This document shows positions 1-8,070 of a stretch of 20,522 nucleotides of DNA, piece by piece (positions within the stretch are counted from its first letter, which is position 1; every line of letters starts with the position of its first letter). The notes beneath the pieces were generated by a model. That model had not been told where the DNA came from and did no database searches. It saw only the letters and a program-made list of their open reading frames with translations. Origin of the DNA: Lustribacter sp049512335 (lineage in GTDB: Bacteria; Vulcanimicrobiota; Vulcanimicrobiia; Vulcanimicrobiales; Vulcanimicrobiaceae); NCBI GenBank assembly GCA_049512335.1, contig JBEKXE010000084.1, forward strand, positions 1 to 20,522, written 5' to 3'. Position numbers and translations under genes: made by a program.

Positions 1-2
1 GC

Positions 3-773
3 GTCGACGAGTACGTCGATCACGTCGTTCGCTTCCTCGAGAAAATCGGTCCCGGCGGCCACGTCGTGGCGATCTGCCAGCCGTGCGTCGCCGTGCTCGA
101 AGCGGTGGCGGTGATGGCCGAAGGCGGCAATCCCGCCCAACCGCGCAGCATGACGCTGATGGCCGGTCCGGTGGATGCACGCATCAGCCCGACGCGGGTG
201 AACGAGCTGTCGACGAGCCATCCGATCGAGTGGTTCGAGCGCAACCTGATCACGACGGTGCCGCCGCGTTTTCGCGGCGCCGGCCGGAAGGTCTATCCGG
301 GCTTCGTGCAACTGCTCGCGTTCGTGAGCATGAACCTCGACCGGCACGTCGAGGCGCACTGGGAACTCTACAACGATCTCGCGGTCGGCAAGGACGAACG
401 GGCGAAGACGATTGCGTCGTTTTACGACGAGTACTTCGCGGTTGCCGACCTGGCCGGCGAGTTCTATCTCGAAACCATCAAGAGCATCTTTCAGGATTAT
501 GATCTGGCTCGCGGTGTCGCCGAGTATCACGGCCGGCGCGTCAACCCGGCGGCCATCGAGCGCACGGCGCTGCTGACCGTCGAAGGCGAGCGCGACGACG
601 TCTGCGGCATCGGTCAAACGATGGCGGCGCACGACCTGTGCACCGGCATCCGGCCGTATCGCAAGCGGCACCACCTGCAGCCGGGCGTCGGGCATTACGG
701 CGTCTTCAGCGGCCGGCGCTGGGCCCAGCACATCTACCCGATGGTTCGGAACCTCATCCTCTCCTCGGACTAG
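3..773 (+). CDS. phaZ: Intracellular polyhydroxyalkanoate (PHB) depolymerase, 5' end outside window
   Basis: The reading frame is open from the window edge (first full codon at 3) to TAG at 771-773, giving the last 256 residues of a protein that is normally about 400 residues long. The segment matches the intracellular PHB depolymerase family, which breaks stored polyester granules down to hydroxyacids. Visible hallmarks are ICQPC (the family nucleophile is the Cys of the CQP motif), the stretch MTLMAGPVDAR, IEWFERN, FYDEYFAVADLAGEFYL, LTVEGERDD (catalytic Asp region) and VGHYGVFSGRRW near the end (catalytic His). No start is visible. The exonuclease gene begins 7 bases downstream on the same strand. 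The family call is secure; the missing N-terminal third could not be inspected. Confidence 0.93.
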   Translation, partial: VDEYVDHVVRFLEKIGPGGHVVAICQPCVAVLEAVAVMAEGGNPAQPRSMTLMAGPVDARISPTRVNELSTSHPIEWFERNLITTVPPRFRGAGRKVYPGFVQLLAFVSMNLDRHVEAHWELYNDLAVGKDERAKTIASFYDEYFAVADLAGEFYLETIKSIFQDYDLARGVAEYHGRRVNPAAIERTALLTVEGERDDVCGIGQTMAAHDLCTGIRPYRKRHHLQPGVGHYGVFSGRRWAQHIYPMVRNLILSSD

Positions 774-780
774 GCCGCCG

Positions 781-1577
781 GTGAACGTCCACCTCGTTGA
801 CGGCACCTACGAACTCTTCCGTCACTACTACGCCTTGCCGCCGGCGCGCGACGCGCAGGGCCGGGAGGTCGCCGCCGTTCGCGGCGTGGTGACGTCGCTG
901 CGCGGGATGGCGCGCGAGGGTGCAACGCAATCGGGGTCGCGACCGATCACGTGATCGAATCGTTTCGCAACGCGCTCTGGCCGGGCTACAAAACCGGCGC
1001 GGGCATCGATCCCGCGCTGTTCGCGCAGTTCCCGTTGCTCGAAGAAGAGCTGGCCGCCGCCGGTTTCGTCGTGTGGCCGATGATCGAGTTCGAGGCCGAC
1101 GACGCGTTGGCCGCGGCGGCCGCATCGGCTGCCGGCGATCCGCGCGTCGAGCGCGTGATCATCTGCACGCCGGACAAGGATCTCGCGCAGTGCGTGCGCG
1201 GCACGCGCATCGTGCAGTTGAACCGCCGCACGCGGACATACTATGACGAGGCCGGCATCGAGGAAAAATTCGGCGTTCCGCCGGCCAGCATCCCGGATTA
1301 TTTGGCGCTGGTCGGCGATGCGGCGGACGGGTTTCCGGGACTGCCGGGCTGGGGCGCAAAGTCGGCCGCCCGCGTGCTCGCGCGCTACGGGCGGCTCGAA
1401 GAAATTCCGGCCGATCCGCGCGCGTGGCAGGTTCCGGTCACGAGCGCGAAGGCGCTGGCCCAAACGCTCGATCGCGAACGCGAGCGCGCGCTGCTGTTTC
1501 GCGCCCTGGCCACGCTGCGCACGGACATTCCGCTGTTCGACGACGTGGAAACGCTGCGCTGGCCGCCGAAGGCCTGA
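781..1577 (+). pseudogene. 5'-3' exonuclease (PIN-like/H3TH, DNA polymerase I-type), single-base frameshift
   Basis: GTG at 781 opens MNVHLVDGTYELFRHYYALP, the classic N-terminal nuclease motif with its metal-binding Asp. That frame runs into TGA at 952-954. The rest of the protein continues in another frame to TGA at 1575-1577, with EFEADDALA, TPDKDLAQCV and a helix-hairpin segment (GDAADGFPGLPGWGAKSA). Adding one base between 929 and 930 joins the halves as ...GAT(H/Q)IGVATDHVIESF..., a smooth family match of about 265 residues. The family resembles the 5' nuclease domain of DNA polymerase I and cuts flap or 5' DNA ends. As given, no intact protein can be made; residues from 951 on could only arise from an internal GTG start. 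Whether this is a real mutation or a consensus error cannot be told from sequence alone. The downstream oxygenase starts 3 bases later. Confidence 0.85.
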
Positions 1578-1580
1578 CGC

Positions 1581-2537
1581 ATGCCGCTTCCGGTTTCGCG
1601 CCGGCTCGACTTTTCCGAGATTCCGCTGATCGACGCCGGGCGGCTCGTCGCTGGCACGCCCGACGCGGAGACGATCGCCGCGCTCGAGCGCGCGTGCACC
1701 GACGTCGGGTTCTTCTACATCAAGAACCATGGCGTCGCGCCGCAGCTCCTCGACGAGCTGGCCGTCCAGGCGGCGCGTTTCTTCGCGCGCCCGATGGCCG
1801 AAAAGCAAACCCTGACGGTCAACCCGCGCATGCGCGGGTACCTGCCGCTGGATTACGTCAGCCTCGTCGGCGAACCGGGCGGCGGCGTGAGCAGCCAGGA
1901 GGGGTTTTTCATCGGCTACGAACGGCCCGCCGTTGCGGCGAATCCGCTCGACGGGCCGAACGTCTGGCCGCAGAGCGAACCCGGGCTCGCGCCGGCGATG
2001 CGCGCGTTCATGGACGCACTGGCCACGCCGGCGAACGCGCTGTTACGCGGCTTTGCGCTCGCCCTCGGACTCGCGCCGGATTTCTTCGCGCCGATGTTCT
2101 CGGCGCCGCAATCGCTCTTGAAGCTCAACCACTATCCGCCGCAACCGCCGCCGGAGCGTGAGAGCGAGATCGGCGTCGTCGGCCATTCGGATTCAGGCGG
2201 CTTCACCATTCTGTGGCAAGATGCCAACGGCGGCCTCGAGGTGCAGTCGAAGAACGGCGATTGGGTCGGCGCGCCGCCGATCCCCGATACGTTTGTGATC
2301 AATCTCGGCAACGTCATGCAGATCTGGACCAACGGCCGCTTCTCGTCGACGCCGCACCGGGTGATCAACCGCAGCGGCAACGACCGCTACTCGATCCCGC
2401 TGTTCGTGAACCCGAACTACGACGTGCCGATCGCGCCGCTGCACGGCGAACCTGCCGGCGATCCCGCGCCGCGCTTCGCCGATTATCAGACCGGCATCTG
2501 GCGGCGCATCTTTCCCGTCGCTTTCACCCCGCGATAA
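1581..2537 (+). CDS. Isopenicillin N synthase-like 2-oxoglutarate/Fe(II) oxygenase
   Basis: This 318-residue protein belongs to the isopenicillin N synthase / 2OG-Fe(II) oxygenase superfamily, non-heme iron enzymes that hydroxylate, desaturate or cyclise small molecules. The N-terminal DIOX_N-type region starts with IPLIDAGRL and includes VGFFYIKNHGV. The C-terminal jelly-roll core carries the iron triad H202-x-D204 (in VGHSDSGGF) and H259 (STPHRVIN), and the Arg-x-Ser pair R269/S271 (RYSIPLF) that usually binds the 2-oxoglutarate carboxylate. Length and order match the family. ATG at 1581 follows GAAGG at 1568-1572, which lies inside the end of the exonuclease gene. The substrate cannot be named: the family covers thymine, gibberellin, penicillin and many unknown reactions. 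It may share a transcript with the dienelactone-hydrolase-like gene 14 bases downstream. Confidence 0.88.
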   Translation: MPLPVSRRLDFSEIPLIDAGRLVAGTPDAETIAALERACTDVGFFYIKNHGVAPQLLDELAVQAARFFARPMAEKQTLTVNPRMRGYLPLDYVSLVGEPGGGVSSQEGFFIGYERPAVAANPLDGPNVWPQSEPGLAPAMRAFMDALATPANALLRGFALALGLAPDFFAPMFSAPQSLLKLNHYPPQPPPERESEIGVVGHSDSGGFTILWQDANGGLEVQSKNGDWVGAPPIPDTFVINLGNVMQIWTNGRFSSTPHRVINRSGNDRYSIPLFVNPNYDVPIAPLHGEPAGDPAPRFADYQTGIWRRIFPVAFTPR

Positions 2538-2538
2538 C

Positions 2539-2545
2539 GGAGGAG
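2539..2545 (+). promoter_or_regulatory. Ribosome binding site fixing a TTG start
   Basis: GGAGGAG lies directly after the stop of the oxygenase gene and 6 bases before TTG at 2552. No ATG or GTG in the same frame is as well placed, and the protein's family homology begins only a few residues later, so the TTG start is well supported. Confidence 0.75.
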
Positions 2546-2551
2546 ACACGG

Positions 2552-3358
2552 TTGGCTTACGCTATCATCGAAACGCGGCCGACAGGCGCGCGCGGAACCC
2601 CCGTGCAGATGTGCCGGCCGAATCGGCCCGGACGTTTTCCCTGCGTGATCCTCTTGCATGAACGCTACGGGCTGGTCGAACACACCGAAGATCTCGCGCG
2701 CAAGATGAGCGAGGCGGGCTTCGTCGTGTGCGCGCCCGATCTGTTCTACGCGTACCCCGATCAGGCCGCGCTGCACGCGGGATCGGTGGCGATGAAACCC
2801 TCCGATCCCGAGGTCTTGGCGTTGCTCGAGGACGCGTTCACGCTCTTCGCCGGCGTGCCGGAGGCCGACGCGTCGCGCTTGGGCATGATGGGCGTGTGTC
2901 AGACGGGCCGCTATCCGTTCGTCTGGGCGAAACACCACCCGCTGCAGGCGTGTGTGAGCCTGTACGGGGCCGCGCAAAAGGGTGATTGGGAAGTCAACGA
3001 ACGCTTCCCGTGGGGCATGGCCGGCTTGATCTCCGCGGTCGAGACGAACGTGCTCGGCATTTTCGGCGAGAACGACCACATCATCTCGATCGACGACGTG
3101 CGGCGTTTCCGCGATGCACTGGAGGCGGCGAACCTCAGCTATCAGATCACCGTTTACGCCGGCGCGCCGCACGGCTGGCTCAACGACACGATGCCCGGGC
3201 GGTATCGCCCGGAGCTCGCGAAGCAGGCCTGGGACGAAGTGATCGCGTTTCTCACCGCGACGCTCGCGACGGAGCGCGATCCGTCACTCGTCGAGTGGCG
3301 GTTCAACGCGCGCAAGCACGCGGACTACGACTTCAAGAAAAACGTGCGCTTAGAATAG
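2552..3358 (+). CDS. Dienelactone hydrolase family protein
   Basis: 268 residues from TTG (good Shine-Dalgarno just upstream) to TAG. This is an alpha/beta hydrolase of the dienelactone hydrolase family, whose archetype hydrolyses carboxymethylenebutenolide to maleylacetate in aromatic breakdown. The family elements are visible: HERYG with E37 (equivalent of the Glu that contacts the nucleophile), nucleophile C116 in GVCQTGR, D175 in GENDHI and H207 in GAPHGWLND. No signal peptide is seen, so it should be cytoplasmic. It ends head-to-head with the minus-strand membrane-protein gene, with only 2 bases between the stops. The family is broad, so true dienelactone activity is not certain, but the location beside a ring-cleavage operon makes a role in aromatic catabolism plausible. 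Confidence 0.88.
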   Translation: MAYAIIETRPTGARGTPVQMCRPNRPGRFPCVILLHERYGLVEHTEDLARKMSEAGFVVCAPDLFYAYPDQAALHAGSVAMKPSDPEVLALLEDAFTLFAGVPEADASRLGMMGVCQTGRYPFVWAKHHPLQACVSLYGAAQKGDWEVNERFPWGMAGLISAVETNVLGIFGENDHIISIDDVRRFRDALEAANLSYQITVYAGAPHGWLNDTMPGRYRPELAKQAWDEVIAFLTATLATERDPSLVEWRFNARKHADYDFKKNVRLE

Positions 3359-3360
3359 CG

Positions 3361-3552
3361 TCACGTGCCCGGCGTGCGCACGCCCATGACGTAGTGCCAG
3401 AGCCCGAACACTTGCAGCAACCAGATCACGACCGCGATCGTCACGACCGCGTTCAGGATCGTGGCGATCGGCGGCGCCATCGGGATCAGGTTGATCAGCC
3501 AGAGCAAGAAGCCGATGACGATCAGGGCGATGACGACTTGGATGAGCGGCAT
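3361..3552 (-). CDS. Small two-helix membrane protein, Thivi_2564-like
   Basis: 63 residues. Two hydrophobic segments, about residues 2-23 and 29-51, are separated by a short PMAPP linker, so it should be an integral inner-membrane hairpin. The pattern (MPL-start, LLWLIN, IPM, ILN-VV-IAVV-WLL, VFGL) resembles the small uncharacterised Thivi_2564-type membrane family; function unknown. The start codon is ATG at 3552-3550; the upstream GCAAGAG is only a weak ribosome site. It follows the LigB-like gene by 52 bases on the same strand and could be the last gene of the long operon or be transcribed independently. Confidence 0.72.
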   Translation of the reverse strand: MPLIQVVIALIVIGFLLWLINLIPMAPPIATILNAVVTIAVVIWLLQVFGLWHYVMGVRTPGT

Positions 3553-3604
3553 GGCTCTTGCTTACCCCGAAAGCCAGCCGTCCACACGGCGGTCCGGAAT
3601 AGCG

Positions 3605-4414
3605 CTACTTCAGGTCGAACTCCATGAGGCCGATGCCGGTCGCCCACGGGACGACGGCTTCGTAGGCCAGGGTACGGCCCGGTGCGTCGCGCAGGGCGCC
3701 TTGCAGCGCGATCCAGGCCAGCAGCTCGAACGCGCCGGCGCCGGCGGCGGCAAAGTCGGCCCGGCTGTAGCTGCGCAAAGCCGCGGCGTCGCCCCGTTCC
3801 ATCTGCTCGATGAAGCGCCGGTCGAACGCCGAGTCGATCGTGCCGTGGCGGAGCTCGCCCGGATCGTGCGACATGCCGCCGGTGGCGATCAGCGCAACGC
3901 GTTCGCCCGACGCGCGCAGCACGTCGCCGATGATCGCGCCGAAATCGTACGCCCGCGCCGCCGACGGCTGCGGGTCGACCAGCGTGTTGAAGAACACCGG
4001 CACGACGCGCGTGCCGTTCACGTGCAGCTTGTGCAGCGGCAGCATCGTGCCGTGGTCGAAACTGAGCTCGTAGGAAAAACTCGGCTCGAAGCCGCGCTCG
4101 TACGCCGCCGTGACGATGCGTCCGGCGAGCTCCGGGTCGCCGGCGACCTCGCGCCCTTCGATCTGCAGAAACGGTTCGACCGGCCCGCTGTACGCCGTCG
4201 CCCGGCCGACGCAAAACGCACCGACGTGATCGAGGAAGAAGTTGTTCCAGTGCTCGGAGGTGAGCACGACCAGCGTTTCGGCGGCCGCGGCGTGCAGGTC
4301 CGCGGCGAGGCGTTCGAAGGCCTCGTCGAGGCGCGCGCGCTGCTCGGTCGGCGCGGCTTTCGGCCACGCGGTGATGCCCGGCGCGTGGCTCATGGCGGCA
4401 GCGTAAACGAGCAT
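3605..4414 (-). CDS. LigB-type (class III) extradiol ring-cleavage dioxygenase, catalytic subunit
   Basis: 269 residues. The LigB superfamily uses non-heme Fe(II) and O2 to open catechol-type rings beside the two hydroxyls. The iron ligands can be placed: H10 (SHAPG), H55 (SEHWNNFF) and E230 (GAFELLAW). The catalytic/second-sphere H183 sits in GGMSHDPG, and FDHGTMLPLH is also conserved. The HWNNFF...FCVG stretch resembles the MhpB/LigB branch. The ATG shares one base with the stop of the LigA-like gene (TGATG), so the two subunits are probably made in a fixed ratio. Close relatives include protocatechuate 4,5-dioxygenase LigB, MhpB and aminophenol dioxygenases; which ring is cleaved cannot be read from sequence. 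Confidence in the fold and active site is high. Confidence 0.92.
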   Translation of the reverse strand: MLVYAAAMSHAPGITAWPKAAPTEQRARLDEAFERLAADLHAAAAETLVVLTSEHWNNFFLDHVGAFCVGRATAYSGPVEPFLQIEGREVAGDPELAGRIVTAAYERGFEPSFSYELSFDHGTMLPLHKLHVNGTRVVPVFFNTLVDPQPSAARAYDFGAIIGDVLRASGERVALIATGGMSHDPGELRHGTIDSAFDRRFIEQMERGDAAALRSYSRADFAAAGAGAFELLAWIALQGALRDAPGRTLAYEAVVPWATGIGLMEFDLK

Positions 4415-4668
4415 CAGGCCTCGCCGCGGATCGCGCGCAGGTAGTCGGGTTCGCTCATCTTATGGATGATCGTGAACGGCCGCAGGATCAGGCCGTGCAC
4501 GCCGAGCGCGTACAGTTTTTGGACGTCGAAGGCCAGCACCGCGCTGCGTTCCTCGTCGGTGAGCACGTAGCCCGAGACGAACGTTTCCTTCTCGGCGAAG
4601 TAGCGCTCGCGCGAACCCGGGGAGCGGTTGACCTCGCGCAGCATCTTTTGCAACGTGTAGACGCTCAC
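4414..4668 (-). CDS. LigA-like small subunit of extradiol dioxygenase
   Basis: 84 residues, all helical in character. It matches the LigA (PF07746-type) small subunit that caps the active site of LigB in protocatechuate 4,5-dioxygenase. Signature positions are YTLQKMLREVNRSP, RERYFAEKETFVSGYVLT, EERSAVLAFD, LYALGVHGLIL and RPF. It is shorter than Sphingobium LigA (139 residues), so only the core helical bundle is present. The start is GTG: its GTGA overlaps the stop of the alpha/beta hydrolase gene by 4 bases, and its own stop overlaps the LigB-like start by 1 base. Lying between its partner and a hydrolase supports a heteromeric ring-cleavage enzyme. Confidence 0.85.
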   Translation of the reverse strand: MSVYTLQKMLREVNRSPGSRERYFAEKETFVSGYVLTDEERSAVLAFDVQKLYALGVHGLILRPFTIIHKMSEPDYLRAIRGEA

Positions 4669-5789
4669 GCGAGGCCGGCTTTCTGCTTGACCCAGGCCAG
4701 CACCGTCGGAAACGTGTCCGGTCCGTAGCCCATGTGGCCGCCGGGGAAAAAGCGCGCCGCTTTCGGCGCGCCGTGCTCGAGCAACACCAGCATGTCGTCG
4801 AACGGCACCTGCTGGTCGTCGCGCCCGTTCACGATCAGCATCGGTGCGTGCGGCCGGTCGAGCACGCCTTGCGCGACCAGCGAGAAATCGCGCACGCGTT
4901 CGATGTACTCATCGTACGTCGCGGCGCCGACGGTCCGCGCGCGCGTGAGGCTGAGGTCCATCAGGTAGCTGGGCGCCGAGGCCGAACGCAGATTCCACTC
5001 GCGGGTGAAGAAGCGGTCGATGCCGCCGCCCCAGTTCACCGCCGCGACCACGCGATCCGGATAGGTGTGGGCGATCTTGGTCGCCCAGTAACCGCCGTAC
5101 GACATGCCGATGACGACGACGCGCGCGGCGTCGAGATCGGGCTGCGTGCGGATCCAGTCGAACAGCGGGCCGTACTGGCGCTCGGCATCGACCGAACCCA
5201 GCACCGGTGCTTCGCCGACGCCGGGCATGTCGATGTTGATCGACGCGAACCCGGCGGCAAGCATCGCCTCGTTGTAGTCGGTGCGCTCTTCCTTCCACGT
5301 ATCGACGCCGCCCCAGCGGATCACGACCGGCTGTTTCGTGCCCGCGCGGCGGCGAATGTAGAACGTGATCTGCGTGCCTTCCCCGGCGCGGCCCGCGAAC
5401 GGGATCGTGATCACTTCGAGCGGCGGGTCGAAGTACGCCCCGGCGGCGCGGAAGTTGCGCACCGAACGCAGATAGCAGGCCCACTTCGCCGGATGCGTCG
5501 GTGAGGGAAAGCGGCCGGCGTGCAGCAAGCCGTAGGCGTTCAAGTAGGCGTCGCGCGCGCCGGTGCGGTCGCCGGTGGCCTCGCAGCGTTGCGCCGCTTC
5601 TTCGAACGGCAGCGCCGCCCGCGACCACGTCTCGGCCCAGTGGGCGGGCTCGTTGCTCCGCAGCGCGTCGATCGCGGCCGCCGCCGCGTGATGGTCGACG
5701 CCGTGAAACGGCGCTTTGTGCGTCTCCAAGCGCTCGTGCAGGTTGCGCTTGAGCGCCTCGATATCGATTTCCGAGGTTGCCGAACTCAT
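4665..5789 (-). CDS. Alpha/beta hydrolase (FrsA/2,6-dihydroxypseudooxynicotine hydrolase-like)
   Basis: 374 residues from ATG at 5789 to TGA. About 130 N-terminal helical residues (ending with YLRSVRNFRAAGAYF) precede an alpha/beta-hydrolase core. The catalytic triad can be placed at S230 (GMSYGGYW), D324 or D325 (NGRDDQQVPF) and H352 (GGHMGYGP). The size, the long helical N-terminus and the GGVDTWKEE strand resemble 2,6-dihydroxypseudooxynicotine hydrolase, which breaks a C-C bond in nicotine degradation. Lying directly upstream of the ring-cleavage genes, it is a good candidate for the C-C hydrolase acting on the ring-opened product (inference). It overlaps the Rieske gene by 4 bases (ATGA) and the LigA-like gene by 4. 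An open frame extends upstream to 6158 but lies inside the Rieske gene, so the ATGA start is preferred. Confidence 0.87.
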   Translation of the reverse strand: MSSATSEIDIEALKRNLHERLETHKAPFHGVDHHAAAAAIDALRSNEPAHWAETWSRAALPFEEAAQRCEATGDRTGARDAYLNAYGLLHAGRFPSPTHPAKWACYLRSVRNFRAAGAYFDPPLEVITIPFAGRAGEGTQITFYIRRRAGTKQPVVIRWGGVDTWKEERTDYNEAMLAAGFASINIDMPGVGEAPVLGSVDAERQYGPLFDWIRTQPDLDAARVVVIGMSYGGYWATKIAHTYPDRVVAAVNWGGGIDRFFTREWNLRSASAPSYLMDLSLTRARTVGAATYDEYIERVRDFSLVAQGVLDRPHAPMLIVNGRDDQQVPFDDMLVLLEHGAPKAARFFPGGHMGYGPDTFPTVLAWVKQKAGLA

Positions 5790-7072
5790 GAAACCAGCTC
5801 CCGGGCTTGACGTTTGGCGGCGTCGCGCATGAATTTGCGTAGCCGCGTGATGCCGATGTCGTGGGCGTAGAGGCGCTCCGGCGCAGGCCAGCGCGGCATG
5901 AACGCGAGCGCGTTCTTGTCCTGCGCGAGCACCGCGTTGACGAAGCCGAGAATGCGTTCCTTGAACAGAAAGTGCCACAGGTTGCGCTGCCAGCCCGAGA
6001 CCTTGCGCAGCCGCCAGACGTTGATGCGGGTGTGCCCCTCGTCGATGGGCGTCGGGTAGAAGATGATTCCCATGTAGCCGCCCGGGCCGGCGTTGGGCGG
6101 CATGGGGATCTCGACGCGCGAGTACAGCGCGGTGCCGGCGTCGACGAATTCGATCCAATCGAGGTTCACGCCGCGCTGGCCTTCGCGGTACACCTCGAAG
6201 CCGTGGCCGGTGTCCTTGAGCGCGATCTCGTCGCTCTTCGGCCCGCGCGACTGCGTGTAGGTTTGGCTATGCAGGTAGGGGCCGTGCATCGGATCGACCA
6301 GGTTGTCCCAGACGTAGCGGTAGTCGCCGTTCCACACGTCGGTGTGGATCACGCCCGTCCACTCGGGCGAGACCAATTCCGGCGGCAGCTCGAGCGGCGG
6401 CGGTTCGGGATGGCGTTCGTCGCCGAAATACGCCCAGATCGCCTGGAAGTGTTCGACGACCGGGTAGCTCTTGATCAGCGTCTTGCCTTCGAGCGGGCAG
6501 CCGGGCAGCGCCGGGACGCGCACGACCTTGCCGTAGTCGTCGACCTGCACGCCGTGATACCCGCAGGTCAGCAACCCGTCGTGCAGCTCGCCGATCGACA
6601 GCGCGATGCCGCGGTGCGGACAGCGGTCCTCGAGCGCGTGCACGCGGCCGCCGGCGTCGCGCCACACGACCAGCTGCTCGCCCAACCGTTTGATGCCGAG
6701 CGGAGCTGAAGTGACCTCAGCGGACGACGCGATGACGTACCACTTGTTGCGCAGCCCGTAGGTGAGCAGAAAGTTCTCCTGCTCCTCCGGCGTGCGCTCG
6801 ACCGTCTGCGCGCCCGGTGAGAGCTGCGCGCGCTCGCGGTCCCACTCGGCGTGGAACACCGGTCCGGCGACGGCTTTGGGCGGCACGGGGGCGCGCGCTT
6901 CGAGCGTGCGCACCAGCTCGTCCTCCGTCCACGTGCCGCCGGCCGGCGGTCGCATGTCGCTTGCGTTCAAGCGTTCGAGAATGCGCGTCAGCTCGTGGTC
7001 GTTCGCGAGAATCTCCATCAGCGCCGCGCACAGCCGCGCTTCGTACGTGCCGGGAACGCTATCAACCGCCAT
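5786..7072 (-). CDS. Rieske non-heme iron oxygenase, large subunit, with N-terminal extension
   Basis: 428 residues. Rieske [2Fe-2S] motif: C151-P-H153-R-G ... C170-G-Y-H173. The mononuclear iron site follows as N257, D260-x2-H263-x4-H268 (in NLVDPMHGPYLH), with D260 as the likely electron bridge between the two sites. The C-terminal catalytic domain runs to the end (YMGIIFYPTPIDEG, VLAQDKNALAFMPRW). The Rieske domain starts unusually late: residues 1-100 form an extra helical, charged region of unknown role. Family members hydroxylate aromatic rings or remove O-/N-alkyl groups and need electrons from a reductase, which is not in this window. The gene overlaps the binding protein's stop by 11 bases and the hydrolase start by 4. 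Substrate not predictable. Confidence 0.92.
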   Translation of the reverse strand: MAVDSVPGTYEARLCAALMEILANDHELTRILERLNASDMRPPAGGTWTEDELVRTLEARAPVPPKAVAGPVFHAEWDRERAQLSPGAQTVERTPEEQENFLLTYGLRNKWYVIASSAEVTSAPLGIKRLGEQLVVWRDAGGRVHALEDRCPHRGIALSIGELHDGLLTCGYHGVQVDDYGKVVRVPALPGCPLEGKTLIKSYPVVEHFQAIWAYFGDERHPEPPPLELPPELVSPEWTGVIHTDVWNGDYRYVWDNLVDPMHGPYLHSQTYTQSRGPKSDEIALKDTGHGFEVYREGQRGVNLDWIEFVDAGTALYSRVEIPMPPNAGPGGYMGIIFYPTPIDEGHTRINVWRLRKVSGWQRNLWHFLFKERILGFVNAVLAQDKNALAFMPRWPAPERLYAHDIGITRLRKFMRDAAKRQARELVS

Positions 7073-8048
7073 GGGGCGCCCACTCCTTGAACGTGTTGAC
7101 GAAGGTCGGATCGAAGAACTTCGCCTCGGGCCACGGCGCGCTCACGTCTTTGTTCGCGATCGCGATCTGCCAGACCAGCGGCATCGCCGCCGCCGGTAGC
7201 CGGCCGCTCTCGTCGAATGCCGGCAGCGACTCGGTGTACGAACGCTGCGCGAACGCCGGTGTGTACTTCAGTTGCCCGGTCAGGATTCCCAACGCGACGC
7301 TCGGATCGCGTTTGAGCAGACGTATCGCGGCGACGTGCGCGCGCAGGAACGCGCGCAGCGTGTTGGGGTTGTCGCGGATGAACGTCGCCTTCGCCTGGTA
7401 GAGGTGCTTGGGCCAGCGCGGCGCCACGTCTTTAGCCTCTTGCGCCAGCACGCGAAAGCCTTCGTCTTGCGCGACGTAGCACCACGGCGTTCCCAAGATG
7501 CTGCAATCGAGCGTGCCGGCGCGCAGGCTCGCGATGCCGGTCGCGCTGTTGCCCTGTTGGATGATCTTCACATCCGCCGGGTCGATCTTGTTCTTGCGCA
7601 GCAGGTAGCGCGTGAGGCCGTCGGAGAGCGCGCCGTAGGTCGAGATGCCGATCGATTTGCCGCGCAGGTCGGCGAACGACGCGATCGACTTCTGGCCCAT
7701 CCAGGTGAAGTCGGCGGAGTCGAAGCCGGCATAGAATCCCAGCACCCCTTGATCCGCGTTGATCAAGTTGATCAGCCCGGTCAACGACGCGAGCGAGATG
7801 TCGACCGAGCCGCCGGCCAGCGCTTGGGCGGCCTGCCCGTCGCCGAGAAACGACGTGAACTTGATGTTCAACCCTTCGGCGGCGAACGTTTTGGCGAGCG
7901 CGACGTAGAGCGGCAGCTGCGAGGGGCCGCTGTCGGGGGTGCCGACCGCCAGATCGGTCCGCTCGAGCTTCCCGGGCGGCGCAGCGCCGATCAGCGCCGT
8001 CGCCGCGGCGCTCGCACTCAGAGATTCGAAAAACCGGCCGCGTTTCAT
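7062..8048 (-). CDS. ABC transporter substrate-binding protein, NitT/TauT (NMT1/THI5-like) family (SBP1)
   Basis: 328 residues from ATG at 8048. A strong GGAGGAA sits 7-13 bases upstream, so this start is preferred over an in-frame GTG at 8063 that would place the ribosome site inside the gene. Residues 1-27 look like an export signal (KRGRFF, then an Ala-rich hydrophobic run), possibly Tat-like. The mature part has the two-lobed SBP pattern: LPLYVALAKTFAAEGL, GGSVDISLASLTGL, LRGKSIGIST and the C-terminal helix bundle. The family binds nitrate, taurine, alkylsulfonates, pyrimidine precursors or aromatic acids. It lies 22 bases after the permease pair and overlaps the Rieske gene, so it probably delivers the substrate of this operon to those permeases. 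Confidence 0.87.
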   Translation of the reverse strand: MKRGRFFESLSASAAATALIGAAPPGKLERTDLAVGTPDSGPSQLPLYVALAKTFAAEGLNIKFTSFLGDGQAAQALAGGSVDISLASLTGLINLINADQGVLGFYAGFDSADFTWMGQKSIASFADLRGKSIGISTYGALSDGLTRYLLRKNKIDPADVKIIQQGNSATGIASLRAGTLDCSILGTPWCYVAQDEGFRVLAQEAKDVAPRWPKHLYQAKATFIRDNPNTLRAFLRAHVAAIRLLKRDPSVALGILTGQLKYTPAFAQRSYTESLPAFDESGRLPAAAMPLVWQIAIANKDVSAPWPEAKFFDPTFVNTFKEWAPHGG

Positions 8049-8054
8049 CTGCCC

Positions 8055-8061
8055 TTCCTCC
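8055..8061 (-). promoter_or_regulatory. Ribosome binding site of SBP1
   Basis: Minus-strand GGAGGAA, with 6 bases before the ATG at 8048. It decides against the longer GTG start at 8063 and is one of the strongest Shine-Dalgarno sites in the operon, as expected for a binding protein needed in excess over its permeases. Confidence 0.7.
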
Positions 8062-8070
8062 ACCGAAGCT

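Noticed and set aside
3577..3590. Hairpin GCCGT-CCAC-ACGGC between the LigB-like gene and the small membrane gene
   Set aside because: A 5-bp stem without a T-run in a GC-rich genome is expected by chance; it cannot be called a terminator.
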